A DNA stretch of 64,000 bases from Taeniopygia guttata. Lineage: Eukaryota; Chordata; Aves; Passeriformes; Estrildidae. Below, piece by piece: positions 49,156 through 62,332 of this stretch (position 1 is its first letter; each line of letters opens with the position of its first letter). A program made the translations under genes and the position numbers. Below the pieces are notes generated by a model that worked only from the letters and a program-made list of their open reading frames with translations, did not search any database and was not told the origin of the DNA. The stretch lies in contig NC_133027.1 of assembly GCF_048771995.1 (NCBI RefSeq), positions 7,312,001-7,376,000 of the forward strand, written 5' to 3'.

Positions 49156-50919
49156 CCTGGCTTCAGTTTTGTCTCAAAGGAGGTATTAGGCAAGGTGTGT
49201 AGTTATCTCAACTGAGGTACATTGCTGCTCTCCAATAGGGATCTCACATTTAATAAAAGCAGGTTATTCCCCATCTGTCATATTTACAGAATCAAATATC
49301 CCAACATCTTTTATGCAATTCCTGCTTTATGTACTTTGTCACCTGTAAGCCAGTAGTTAAGCACAGACATGGCCCAAGTTCATTTGCTTGTGGGACGTGG
49401 TGGCAGTAACATCAATTACAGAAGAAAGGAACTGCAAAGTTCTTTGAAAAGTCACCTGAAAAGTCAATGTTTAAGGCACGATCAACTGTATTTACCAAAC
49501 TCCTCCAACATCTGTCTAACTTGTTCTTGAGACTTTCCTTCACAGATTTTACATTGCCCTTCCCAATCCTTAACTACTGTAATCTGTAACCTGATCGATT
49601 TTGTTTTATGAGAAGAAACATGTTCATCTGGTTTATTGTCGTGTTAATCCTCTCTACGATGGCCTTTCTGTAAACTGCTATGCCTGGTGCAAGCACTTGT
49701 CTTCAGTCCAAAGCAGGCTGGAGGTGCTTCCAACACAATAAAGTCAAATTTAGAACTGTATCACTATAAGGTGTACTAAGCAGATTAAAGGCTATGTATT
49801 AAGAAGTATTATAAAGAAATTCAAGTGAAAAATGTCAGATGAGAGGCTTTTTAATTGGGCTTCAGAGAAGCCTGTTCTTGACTCGGGGCTGCTTTGTTAT
49901 CCCAAATAATTATTTGGAATTATATGAAGCACTGCTCATGAAAACTGCAGATGACTTCAAAACATCCCAAGGCCACCTGGGCCCCTTGAATAACACATGT
50001 TTTAATCCACCTACGCAGCAAATATCTGTGCATCAAAGCTGAAGTTGCTGTCTGTTCACAGGATAAAAATACAAAGCATGTTTTTGGGCTGGGTGTGAGG
50101 GAGGAGAATGCTGTATCTTCAAAAGCTGTGAATCAGATGAGGGCTGAGGAGGTCACAAGGGGTAAATGCATGAATGCTGCCAGTGCAATGTGGCAGCTGC
50201 AACTGCAAATGCAGACATCAGGTGTGTAAGCACCAATACTGCCAGTGGTAAGTGCTAGGATGTGGCCATAGCCATTGCATTGCACAGGAACGTGACTATT
50301 CTGGAATCACTGTGAATGATAAAAGGTGTAACCAACTGGAAAGGCTCATTAGGAACCCAGAAGAATGAGTCAGTGGAAAAATCTGGGCTGTACGAAGGTG
50401 ATAGGTAATTATCTACCCAACAAAAACATAGCAGAAATGCGCCGTAATCATCTGTGCACGGCGACATCCCCTCGCTGCAGAAGGAAAACGTTTGGTGGTT
50501 AAAAATCATGGCATTTTCGACGTGTTGTCTTCCTACAGGACTCTAATTTTTTGAAAGATAAACCCCTGAAACCCCACGTGTTTCAGTCCCCGAGCGGTGC
50601 CTGGCGTGAGCCCAGTTTAGCTGCTGGTGCCAGCCCCCTCCGCGCTGGTGTGAGGTCCCAGCGGGACACTCTTCCCACGGACAAACACCAAAGGTGCTGT
50701 TACTGCTCCCAGGTGGAAGAATTGTCTTAATCTGGGAGCTTTGCCTGTGCAGAGCAGAGGCCACGGCTTTTCAGCTTCTAGTAGAGATAGGACTGGATAC
50801 AGCCAGAAAGCAAAAGCAAAGGTAACCCACGGAGCAGACGAGACAGCGGCTGGAATCGAGTGAGACAGAGGCGAGCAAGAACGGGGCAAATCCTCTGTCA
50901 GTCAGGTCTTTCAGCAGCA

Positions 50920-51490
50920 GTTGTTACCGTACAGCAAAGGCACCGACAGGCTCGGTGCCGATATCCCCGGCCCGCGGCGCCGTTTGTTGAGCTCCGGCCC
51001 AGACCCGGGGTCCGTACCCCGGGGCACAGCGACCCCTCGGCCGGGCTCCGAGAGCCCCACGGGCAGCGGCGGAGCCCGGCCCCGGGCAGCGCCGCCCCCG
51101 CTTCCTCCCCCGCCCCCGCCGCCATGTTGTGGGGCCGGGCGCCGCGGGAGGCGCAGGGGCCGCGGCCCGGCGGAGCCGCCGCTCGGGGCAGCGCAACAGG
51201 TACCGGCGGGGCGGGGGGCGCGGGCCGGAGCGCTGAGCCGCGAGCCGCTTTACTTAGCTTTTATTTCTCAGCTGAGTCCGGTCTCTTTTTTTTTTTTTTC
51301 CCTTTTTTTGTCTTTTTTTTCCCTTTTTTTTCCACCCCCCTCCCCATTTTTTTTTTTTTTGGGTGGGGGTGGTGTCTGGGGCTGCAGCTGCTCGCCCGCG
51401 CTCCCTCAGCGCGCTGCGAGCGGAGCGATCCCGGCGCCCGTGCCCAGACCGCTCCCGGAGCGCCCGGGGAGCGCCCTGCGAGGTGAGGGG
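50920..51490. promoter_or_regulatory. Strong CpG island, promoter of an unidentified gene
   Basis: About 570 bp of very CpG-dense sequence, as strong as the MRPL19 and GCFC2 promoters, so an active promoter is likely. GCCGCCATGTTG at 51118-51129 fits a YY1-type element and supplies overlapping ATGs on both strands: plus 51124 (MLWGRAPREAQG, donor-like CAACAG then GTACCG at 51200) and minus 51125 (MAAGAGEEAGAAL). A strong plus-strand donor GCGAG then GTGAGG lies at 51482. I cannot assign a gene, and no downstream exon was recognised on either strand. Confidence 0.65.
51287..51360. repeat. Polypyrimidine (T/C) tract inside the CpG island
   Basis: More than 70 bases that are almost purely T and C, with several T7-T15 runs, broken only by one G. 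It sits between the candidate plus-strand start at 51124 and the donor at 51482, and is followed by the G-rich GGGTGGGGGTGGTG. This sharp strand asymmetry inside a CpG island is unusual. Confidence 0.9.
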
Positions 51491-53546
51491 ACTCGGACGC
51501 GTTTGTAGAGCCCCGTTCCTTGTGGTGATGGTGATTTCCTTCCGTCTGCTTAACTGTGAAAACGCGGAGTTCGGAGAAACCGAGCTGGTTTCTGCAGTTA
51601 AAGTTTGCAAACTGTTGTGTCTGTAAATAGACCGGCTTTTCTCGGTCTGGACTTCTCACCGCGGCATGTCGTAATTCAGAAAATAAAATGAGGCTGAGGT
51701 ACGTGATTCGGTTTCCTAAAGATTAAGGTACCATTTTGAATACAGTAAATGGTTTTCAGGGCATTTGGGGCTTTGACATCTGTCACATTGCAGAACTCGA
51801 AAGTAGATCGTGCTTTAAGATAGTGCCTGCGTTCTTTTAAGTTATTCTTGCAGCAGTTCTCTTGAACACCAGTCGGAAATTCCCCATCTAAAACACGGGA
51901 ATGAGAAGTCTCAAGCTTCTTTGCCCTTGTGTCCAGGCTGCCCTATCTTGTGCGTCGCTCTTTTGGGAAAATGATGTTATTTTGACTCGTTTGCTGTTGG
52001 CGCTGGCCTGTGGTGCCCGCAGCTCCCCCGCCGTGCACAGGAAGGCTCGGGGGGTGTGTGAGGCAGAATGTGCTGTGGGTAACATCGGTGGCACATAAAC
52101 TGCTGCTTGCTCTCGAGAACTTTTAATCATTCATTTGAAATTTGCTTGTAACAAACATAAGTATCTGCTGATGCGACAGTGATACGTAGAAGTAATGAGC
52201 GCTAGGAACTACTTGGATAAATAGTTACACGGGCTTCGTTCTGCTACCAAACCTGGTTCATTTTTGTTTCCTTGTTTCCAATCTACCTCCCCTGTTTTGT
52301 CCGTGTGTATTTTTTCATCCTGACTCAGCTGGGAGGGGCATTCACACCGCCGTACCTTTGAGTATTTCGAGAAATCTTAATTCAGGCGCTGGACTCCGTG
52401 TGATGTGAAGAGAACTGCGTGATGCCTGCAGACCTGGATCTAGGCTGCTCCGTGCTCTCTGTAGAACAGAATTTTTTGTTAGATTAGCCTCCTAACTCAG
52501 ATGCCTAAATTAGATCAAGTGACTATGCTTATCCTTTTAATTACTGTCCTGAGGGAATTGCATTTACTTTTTTTCTCCTCCATCTGTGCAAGATCTGGGG
52601 TACAGGATATATCTATCCCTGGTTGAGTTGTAGCTGTCACTGTAATAGAAACAAAGAGAATGATGTCCCTGTAGCAGTAGCAATAACAAAATGGGATACC
52701 TATCGTCTGTTTGTGCTAATCACAAAAATAATGGTGTTATCTACCGTAGCTGCTGGTCAAAGCGCCAAAGCTTTATGAGTACTTATTTTATAACCATTCT
52801 TGTAGACAGAATGAGATAGATCAAGGCGAAAGTGAGTGGGATGATTTTGAACTGTGTTTTTGAGAAGGCTTTATTTATTGAGACTCAGGTATTACAGTGA
52901 TTTGTACCGTAGCAGTACTTACAGTAAAGTTTTTTTACAGATCTTTCTGTTGTAGTCTCTAAAATAGAAAAGTGAATTAATTTAATGCCATAGGAAAGTA
53001 GCAGCTATGAAAAATGAAGCTAAATCTGCAGGTGATAGTGTTTCTTCATTGAGCTACTTGTCAGGAGCTGGTGAGGAAAATGAGGCAGCATTTGGAAAGT
53101 GAAGGGTGATGTGCATGCTTTGCTTGGGGTGTTATCAGAAACCTTCACAGCCTTTGAAAATAGAAATCTGTCAGGAAAATACTTTGGATTTAGTTCCTGA
53201 AAGGCAGTGTAGTCCAGATTAGTTCCTGTCAGAAATTGAGACAGATGTCGCTGGTCTGAGACATAATTCACTTGCAGACTTTTAACTAACAGGTTATCTG
53301 CTATTGCCTCAAAGATTTAATTTCATCAGCATGCAAAATATGCGAAAAAAGCATTTAATTAGATTTTTCTTTTAAAGGCCAGAGCTGTTCTCTTTGTCTT
53401 TTCAAAAATTGGCTTAAAAATTGGATATCTTTATTTGGAGTGTTAATTTCTGGTCTATTTTCACTTGAAAGGAAATACCTCCACTATCTCAGTTTTAAAA
53501 AAGCTTTTAACTGCTTCCATTTGTTTTTATTTACCTCAAATGTAGT

Positions 53547-54260
53547 TACAGAATAATATTGTTTTGAAGGGACTTCTGGAGATTATCTGGTCCAGCCCTA
53601 TGAAAAGCATGGCCAGGTCAGGTCACTCAGAGCCATGTCTGGTTGTGTTGGGATTATCTCTGGGGGTGGAGATCCCAAAAACTCACTGGACAGCTCTGTC
53701 CAGTTTGGTACCTACACTGGCTCAGAGTACATCCCATCCCCTTGCCCAGGCTGCCAGTGAAGACATTAAACAATACTGGCCATGGTATCAGCTCCTGGGG
53801 AGCATCATTAGTTCCAACCAGATGGATTTGGGACTACCAACTACAGCCCTTGGAGTCACCCACCTTACAGTCAACTTTTTCAAACTATATTCCATCAGTT
53901 TGGCTGGAAGGACAGTGTAGGAGACCTTGTTAAAAGCCTTTGTAGTGTTAAAACAAGCTGCTGTTGCTCTCATTCACAGGGCCAATCATCTCAGACAATC
54001 ATCTCAAAGATGAGATGTGTCAGGTGTGGTTTTTTCTCAATAGCCACATGCCATCACCTTTTTCTTCTTGAAGCATCTGTAGTTGGGTCCCAGGAGGATT
54101 TGCTCCATAATCTTTCTAGGGGCTGAAGTAAGACTTAGCTGCCTTCTGTTTGCCTTTTCCCAGTCACCAGGATCCTTGACCAGTCACCAAGACCCTCCAA
54201 AAATAACATAGCTTGGTCTTACAGTGACATTAGCCACTGTTCCTGGCAGCACTGGGGCTG
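53547..54260 (-). mobile_element. Old CR1 LINE fragment, about 0.7 kb
   Basis: Begins with a diverged CR1 3' end (TTTGAAGGGACTTCTGGAGA, TTATCTGGTCCAGCCC) and continues into more internal CR1 sequence in reverse orientation (GACCTTGTTAAAAGCCTTTG, CTCCATAATCTTTCTAGGGG, CTTCTGTTTGCCTTTTCCCA). One frame stays open for about 118 codons across part of it by chance. It is clearly decayed. Confidence 0.72.
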
Positions 54261-55503
54261 TGATTTATTCCATATATATGCATGCAAATGCTCTATTTAC
54301 ATGTTTTCAAGTTATTTTGACTTTCAAAAGCTGCTTTCAGTTCAGTGCAATGTTAAATCTCTTAGTAAAAGATGTTGGATGATGGATTCTGCCATGTTTT
54401 TAACTTTTGGAGTGAAGCTTGATGTAGACAAATTGTTCTGTGAAAATCATGAGAGTAGTAGTTGACTGACAGAGAGTTTGGGGTGTTGCTTGGATTGGAA
54501 GGTTTGTTTTTTGTGGCTGAATGATTGGGAAAGTCAGTAACCTTTCTTAAAATTTTTTGCTTAAGTGATGATTGGTGATTATAAAGATAACAAAGATGGA
54601 GTTGTGCTAATTGGAGAGTTCATTTTATGAGGGAATAATCTGTTTCAAGCACTATCACTTGTCAGTAAAACCTCAAAGCATACTTTGAGGTTCAGAGGTT
54701 GAGCCTAGATATGGGGTGAAATAGGGTAGTTACTGTATTCCTCTTACCTTTAAAAACATACTATCAGTCTTCACCTTTTAAAATTGCATTTTTCTTGTGT
54801 GCCCTGGTTGGTGACATCAGACTATTCTGAAGGGAAACACTCATGTTAGAATGCCTGGTTGGATATCTGGAAGAGCTAAGCAGCTGTTTTAAGTGATCCT
54901 GAAATTTTCAAATGCTTAGTTGCAAATATTGCAGGTAGCTGAATTCCCTCTGGTATCGTGTATCTGAATCCTGATCAATATAGAACTGGGAGATTTATGT
55001 CTATTTGTAAGTTCAACTTTCATAAGTTCAAGTTCCTTCCAGTGGCAAACCAATGTAAGCCAAAGCCAGCTGTGAGTAGTGAAGCCTTGTTTTCTGTGGT
55101 ATTAGCTGTCTGAGTTTGATCAGATGTGAGCCTGTGTTGAATTTTTTCTTGTGGTCAGTATATTTAGAACAGCTTTCAGCCATGTGTATCCCCTGGTGTC
55201 TAATATAGGTACTCAAACATACAGCAGTCTTTCTCTCCCTTGAGAGTACTAAATTTGGTTGTGCATTTTCTGTCTGGTTGTCTGCTTTTTATGAATATTA
55301 TAGTCAGTTAAGATCATTGCAAAGGACACCCTTCTTCTGTTAAGCTTGGTTCATGTTGGGTGATGGGGTTCATCAAAGTGGTTTACTCATGTCTCATACT
55401 CTGAGAAAGGCAAGGTAAGAATTCAGGCATCCTGGTTGCTTGGTTACTATAATGCTACTGCTTTCATTAATTCACTTGTCTATCAGAATGGTGTTTTTTG
55501 GTG

Positions 55504-55524
55504 TTTTTTTTTTTTTTTTTTTTT
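55504..55524. repeat. T21 homopolymer
   Basis: Uninterrupted run of 21 T following GGTG. No SINE or processed-gene body is recognisable on either side, so it is listed only as a simple repeat. Confidence 0.9.
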
Positions 55525-58500
55525 ATTCTCAGATTTGTTTAAGGATAAGTCTTTAGAAAACAAATAGGAGACTATTTCATAAGGAGTTCTTTGTTCATCT
55601 TGCTTCTATTTATACATTGTTTTATTGCCTTTTGCAAGATGATGCAGGGACTGTAGTAACTTGTTTTTCTGGTATAGTTGTGCCATTAGCACCAAATGTA
55701 AAGGTGAGGATTAGGTCACATAAAAATTATAAAGTAAAAATGGAGCTGATGAAATGTCATTTTTCTTCAAATTTAGAGTATTTAGAACTTTGTCAATATA
55801 GGAACACAGTTTGGCCACATTGGTTACTTGGATCCTAGAGTTAAAATAATTAATTGAACATTAATATACAGGTGAGCACAGTGTTGTGTAACTCTTCTTT
55901 TCAGACCAACACATGAAATTCAAATGATGTAACATGATGACAGTAACAGCACAAAGCATTGAAAGTACCTAATAGAGGACAAGTACCTGAGAACTATTTT
56001 TAAACATTTTGGCAGTTACAAATAGTTGAAAAGGTGTGGTTGATCCAGAAAAGTCACAGTTTATTTGGAACAGCGATTCTGAGAGCAGCCAGTTTGACTT
56101 GAGACACTTTGCTATAGGATTTTGCTGCTGCAGAAGTAGCTGATAATGAGCTGGCTCTACTAGAGAAAATATTCGAGGCTGATGCAAGTGGAGCTTGTGA
56201 AATGCTGTGGTATCAGTCATGACCAATATCTGCAGTTAGTGATTCAACAGCATACACATGAAGTAAGGGAAGAATAGGAAATGGGAGTTAACTTTTCTTT
56301 GTTTCTAAAAATATTACAGTTGGAATGTGAAAAAAAATCACCTATTATGGCTATACTAATAAATGTATCAAAAAATCAGAACACATATAAATAATACTTT
56401 GGTCTTATCTTTCAAAGGTCAAGAATTTTACTAATCAAAAGCTAAATCTTTCTAGCTTTTTCCATTACACTGTTATGGAAACTTTAGTGTCCTACACTTT
56501 AAGGTAGGACGCGTCTTTCTGAGATACATTTGCCCCTTGGGATTTTATATGATATTGAGATGTTTGTTTAACATGGGTGATAATTGATTCCCTAATATCA
56601 TGAAATTCGATTTAGCGGTCAAAACATTATTACAGTATGCTCTAGAGCTCTGTGCTAAAGGTTTAAGGGACCACATTTCAGCTGGATGATTTGAAGGACT
56701 ATTCTTGATAATACAAGCGTGGATGTGACTTGTGGATGGGAGTGGGGTCAGAGGCAGGAGTCTTCAGCTGGGGTGGGTGGGAGGTGCTGTGCCACTCTGC
56801 CTGTGTCCTGGCTCCAGCTCAGAGCCAGCGTGCTGCTCCCAGAGTCCCTGTGCTGGGTGGCATCTCCATTACACCCACACTTTTCTGTGTCACTTTGGGG
56901 AATGCATTTTTACCCGTCCATTATCCAACTAAAATACTCCTACCTAGTTATTTTTTTCCTGTTTTGACAGCCATATGCTAATCTTTGCTTTTTCTCCTAC
57001 AAGGTTTCCCTGTTTTTTGATTCATCAGAGATAAACACCATTTCTGTACTTTAAAGGCTTCTTGTGGCCTTTCTCCTCTCTGCTTGTCACCTCATTCAAT
57101 TTTGAGAAGTTAAACCTGCGGTGGTTTTGTGCTCCTGTCTGGCTTGAAAGCAGATACCTAAACTGTAAATCCAGTCTCACTGAGTGTTTTACTTTCATTA
57201 GTTTTACAGGTACTCAAAGATTATTCTCTGCTGAGCACGGAAGAGTGCTCGTGTATCTTTTGTTTTATGCTTTGCTATGGGAGCCCGTTAGATGTTCTCT
57301 ATATTTTGCAGTTATTGTGTCTGAAAGCTGAGCAGCAAGTTAAGCAGCATCTCTTCTATTATAAAAAGAAAATAATGTTAAGAATTCTTCTGTTATTTTT
57401 TTTTCTCTGTTAGCATTTTGCTTGTGCTTCTGAAGGACAGGAGTAGGCTCCAAATTTTCCTCTAAGGTGGCAAGATTTTAAATAAGCTTAAAAGTAATAT
57501 GCTTTCATGTTTCCAGTCATGGCTGAAGTAAGAAAACAGTAAAAAGAAGACAACTCATTAAATACTTATGTCTTGCCCAAGTCAACATTGATGTAAATTA
57601 GGAATTACAATGTGAAAGTGGAGAACGGCAAGTTTCGAGGTGTGTGAACCTCACCAAACAGCATTTAAGGGTGCTTGCACAAAGCTTGCAAATTATTACA
57701 TGTGAGAATTAATGTGTTTTAAAACAGAATCTTAAAAAAAGGCATATGGAGTGGGGATTCATGTGAATTAGAAAGTAGGAAGCAAAAAAACCCCCAGAAA
57801 ACCAAAAAAAAAACCATGAGTATTTTAAGTTACCACCCCTTGAGGAGCAAGTGAGCAAGTGTATCTCACTCAGCTCTCTGGAAAGGTTGCAATACGCAGC
57901 GTAGAGTTGCTTCTTGAAGGTAGAAGCTCAGAGTCTTTAAAAAAAAATCTTATAAATAGTCTACCCTCTTCTTGTTTTGTTGGGTTTTTTTGTTTTGGTT
58001 TTTTTTTTTTTTTCATTTCCTTTCTAAGCAAAGCAAGCAGAGGTGGTGTTGTTTGTCTGGAATCAGGTGAGTGAATATATTCTCCCAGGGCGTGACAGAG
58101 CTGGGTTCAATTCCCACCTTTTCCTGAGGAAGTTTGTGTCTCCTGGGAGAAGGGCCAGGGATTTAAATAGTGAGCTTCCTGAAGTGGGATTCTCATTCTC
58201 TCTCTCAGAATGATTTCGTCCTTGCAAAGAAGATTTGAAGGTGGAGAGGCATGGACAGACAGAGCGGGACCTGCAGATCTCTGCCTTAATGTAGAGAATT
58301 AAAAATAAAATGGGAGAGACCTTCTCCTAGAAAGGAGGAAGGAAAGATCAGTTTTAATCTCCAGAAACAGAGGAGAGAGCTGAACTGTGTCTTGATACTT
58401 TGAATGGGTGCTTTCACAGCTGAACAACTGTGTAAGAAACAGAGTAAGCCCAGCAATAGTGACCACACAATTCTGGTTTTTGAACAGAAACAGAGATCCT

Positions 58501-58596
58501 TGTATTTTGGATGGTCAGTATATTCAGAATGCCTATTAGTCAGGCAAGTTGGGCAGAAAGGTATTTGTCAGGAAAAAAATTTCTTGTGTTCAGTCT

Positions 58597-59035
58597 GGAT
58601 CACAGAATCACTACGCTGGAAGAGACCATCAAGATAGAGTCCATCCCATGCCCTAACACCTCAACTAAAGCATAGCACCATGTGCCACATCCAGTCTTTT
58701 TTTAAACACATCCAGGGTTGGTGACTTCACCACCTCCCTAGACAGGCCATTCCAGAACTTTATCACTCTTTCCATAAAAAACTTTTCCCTCATATCCAAC
58801 TTATATTTCCTTTGGCACAGCTTAAGACTGTGTCCTCTGCTTCTCTCAGTTGCTGCTTGGAGAAAAAGACCAACTCCCCGCCAACCACAGCCACCTTTCA
58901 GGAAGGTGTAGAGGGCAATAAGGTCACCTCTGAGTCTCCTTTTGTCCAGGCTGAACACCCCAGCTCCCTCAGCTGTTCCTCACTTGTGTCCCAAACCCCT
59001 CACCAGCCTCATTGCCTCCTCTGGATGCACTCACT
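58597..59035 (-). mobile_element. CR1 LINE fragment, about 440 bp, relatively young
   Basis: GGATCACAGAATCACTACGC, CATGCCCTAACACCTCAAC, GTGCCACATCCAGTC, TGACTTCACCACCTCCCTAG, TATCACTCTTTCCATAAAAA, GGCACAGCTTAAGACTGTGT and CCTTTTGTCCAGGCTGAACA follow in the expected order in reverse orientation. It looks less diverged than the other copies, of a type I associate with passerines. Confidence 0.87.
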
Positions 59036-61824
59036 GTTGGGTTGGAAGTTTCTCTTTCACAATGGAAAGGGGGAATGAAAAGGGAGGGGGTTACCCTAGG
59101 GTTAAGAAGTAAAATGTTTAATGCGCTTTTAAAATTTTTTTTTAATATCAAAATATTAACTAAGGCTCTCAGTACTGTTATCTACAATAGCGGGGGAGCA
59201 GGAAGAGCCAGCAGTGTGCTACCCACAGTCAACTCCTCCATTCTGTCACTGATGTCATTCATCTGTTATCAGAGTGGGTGGACTTTGTAAGCTGGCCACA
59301 GTGCATTTTGAAAAGGCCATGTGGCTGTGTATAACTGTTCTGTATAAAGGAGATAAATGCTTGGCCTGCCACAATGTTGAGATGTTTTTCTTTATTTTTT
59401 TTTTTAACAGTAAACTCTCATACCAGTATATCTTGAATAAGAAGACAAAGAGAAGTTACAGTCTATGCTGTTTCATAATGCATTACTAATGCTTCTTATT
59501 CTTTCATTTTTAATAGAGTACTCCAAAAAAAGCAGTAAGCAACTGCATGGGCTATTGCAGTGTCACTGCTTTGCAAATATAATAAGTTGTCTTTATGGTG
59601 TCCAGATCTACAGGTGTTGCAAAGAGTAAGTCAGGTACCTAGTGCTGCAGTCTCTGTCCTTGCTAATTGGCTCTTGCAGCAAAATTCTGCAGTATATCTT
59701 CCTCCTGCCACAGAGAGAAGGAAAAGAGTAATAGTGTGACCACACATGCTGCTTCCATGGGATTTGCTTTCTTCCAGACAGAGCCTGGTGCACCAGACCT
59801 TCATTCCTAATAAAACTATGTGGCTGTGGTTTTTCTGAGAGACGTTTGGAAAAAAGAAATTGATTCAAGTATAAATATTAATAAAGATTGTGGTAAGACT
59901 GCCCTTCATAAAATGGCAATATGCCTATCATAGGGAAAACAAAAAGATTTTTTCCTTTCTCCTGCAGCCTGCTCAGCTCTAATGTTTTCTAATGCTTTCA
60001 GCATGGTCCTGACATGCCCCCTGCTTCTTGCAATCTCCTCATTTCTTTTCTCCACTTGTATCAACTATAATGAACACTGAAAGAGAGAACAGAAGTTGCA
60101 GTCTGGCAGGTCAGTTTGTGAAAACAATTAGTGCTTTAAAGATTTGGACTAGTCAGATGGCTTGTTTACAAGAACTTGCTGTTCTGCTGTTTAAATGTAG
60201 GATCCAAGTTTTCCTGTTTTCGTTTTAAATGGCAGCATGACTTAATGTAATCTACAGTGTTCATAAGGATGTTTGAACCTGTTGTTATACCATGGATTTC
60301 ATACTGACTGCCACAGTTTCTTGTAACTGGGTGACTGAGTTCACCAAGCACATCTTCTAGAGCATTTTGTGGAAACAGTTTTCTGTGAAATGCTCTGTTG
60401 GTGATGTCCATGATTTCATCCATATCATCTGTTTGAGACACTGGTTATATTATTTCCTTGATTTTTATTTTCTTTCTTCAGTGAACATTGTGTAGAAAAG
60501 GTCCTTGGAAATGTACAGCTTTCACCTACATTAATGGTTAAAAGTTATAAAGTGTAAGTTTGTCTTAAAGTGAGAATATTTTGCTATGATTCCCCTCAGT
60601 AAATAAGGTGTTTGCACTCGTGTCCTAAAGGCTTAAGGTGCTTTTACACCTTTGTAATCTTTATAGGTGGTGACTGCAGCAACTTTATTTGCAATTTGTG
60701 AAAATAAGCTTCTTTTAGCTTTGATATATGCATAGTCGCCAAGCCTTTGGGATGTGCTGGAGAAATGCAGAAGACAGAATATCTGTTGAGGGCAAGCTCC
60801 ATTCTTTGAGAAGGATTGTTTTCATAGACTTTTGAAAAATGTGTGTAGATTTCAAGTTTACTGGGCTGTTTCCTCCTTCTTTAAAAAGTGAGGGGAAATT
60901 ATACTGCAGCAATACTTTTCTTCTTCCTTTTTTTACTTCTTGGTACAATTGAGAATCTGTCACTGGAGAAGTGTCTGTGCTTGGTGTAGTCCTGGTGTCT
61001 GAATGACGTGGATCTGTGCAAAAGAATAAGATTGTGTTCCCAATGCTGGTGATATAAAAAATCCTGTAAAAGTCACCTTTTTGATTTTTGGTTGCTTCTG
61101 TGAGGTCATAGTTTTCTCTGTTTGTAAGGGTTACTGTAGGAGAGTTTGGTTCCCTCCAAATTTAGTGTTTAAAATAGAACAAGGTCTGCATATCGACATA
61201 ATAGTGAGACAACAGAGCTAAATCATGATTTAATCCCATCACACTGCTGTAATGTACTCTCAGTACAGACCCATTGGGCAGTTCTCTGTTTTTGGACCTT
61301 GGGTGTTGATTCATCTACATGGCAATGCCCAGCACAGATTTACCAGGCTGGTTCAGCCCATACTTGGGGAACTTGGGGAATTTTCAGGAACACTGAAAAA
61401 TCCTGTGTTGATAATTTGGGCAGGGATGCTCATTATTTTTGCTGATGAAAATGAACAAACACATGTCCTCCATAGATGCAGGGCCTTCATAAATAAGAAT
61501 GACCTTCACCAAGAGAAAGTGACATCAAAGTCCTCAAAAGTTTTCAGCTGAAATAGATTTTAAAATGTGGTATAGTTGTGACTCTAGGAACATTTAGTGT
61601 GCATGAAGCTGCCTGGGTTTCTTCTTCCACTCACATGCTCAGCAGTAGAAGGTTTTGAAAGCTCAATCTGCACAAGCTGTTTCAGCAAAACCAAGGCAAA
61701 ATGCGACTGTGTAACTGTGAGTTGTATGAAGTATTTTCAAAGTATGTCTTAAGATCTGGGGCTTTAAGAGTTAATCATTTTACTATCAAGACCTTATTGT
61801 CTGATAATTACCTGACTTGAATGG

Positions 61825-62332
61825 TGGGGCCTCCCCTCAAGTACTGTGTCCAGTTTTTGGGCCCACAGTGCAAGAAGCATATAAAAATACCAGAATATGT
61901 CCAGAGGAGGGAAACAAGGATGGTGAAAGGACTAGAGGGCAAGACTTTTGAGGAACAGCTGAGGATGTGAGGTTTGTCCAGTTTGGAAACGAGACTGGGC
62001 GGGGTGACCACATTGCTGACTACATCTTCCTCATGATGGGAGCAGCAAGGGAAGTGCTGGTCTCGTCTGGTGACAGAACACGAGGGAATGGCTTAAAGCC
62101 ATATCAGAGCACATTGAGATTGGATTTAAGGAAACGCTCTCCACAGAGAGGGCAAACATGTACAGGAAGCTCCCCAGGGAAGGGGTCATGGCCCCAGCTG
62201 GTGTTCATGAAGTGTTTGGCCAGTGCTTTTTAGATACTCAGTTTAACTTTTAGGGTGTCCTGCATAGAGTCTGAAGTTGGACTCAATGATCCTCTTGTGT
62301 CCCTTTCAATTTGAGATATTCTATGTTTTTGT
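61825..62332 (+). mobile_element. CR1 LINE fragment, about 500 bp
   Basis: Forward CR1 3' region: CTGTGTCCAGTTTTTGGGCC, ACCAGAATATGTCCAGAGGA, GGAACAGCTGAGGATGTGAG, CGAGGGAATGGCTTAAAGC, TTGGATTTAAGGAAACGCTC, and the tail ATGATCCTCTTGTGTCCC then ATATTCTATG. The middle is diverged with small gaps. Confidence 0.83.

Larger units (their letters stand above)
43106..50900. other. No gene recognised; CR1 and SINE relics
   Basis: Contains a SINE relic (43495-43596), CR1 pieces (47435-47528 and 48795-49155) and an (AAAT)n run. The longest open frames (about 123 codons at 44241-44612 plus and 45668-46039 minus) show no recognised homology. Confidence 0.65.

Noticed and set aside
53564-53920. Plus-strand open frame of 118 codons
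   Set aside because: Lies inside a CR1 fragment and reads it antisense.
58665-58958. Minus-strand open frame of 97 codons
   Set aside because: It is the 3' region of a CR1 LINE, as the landmark order shows, not a host gene.
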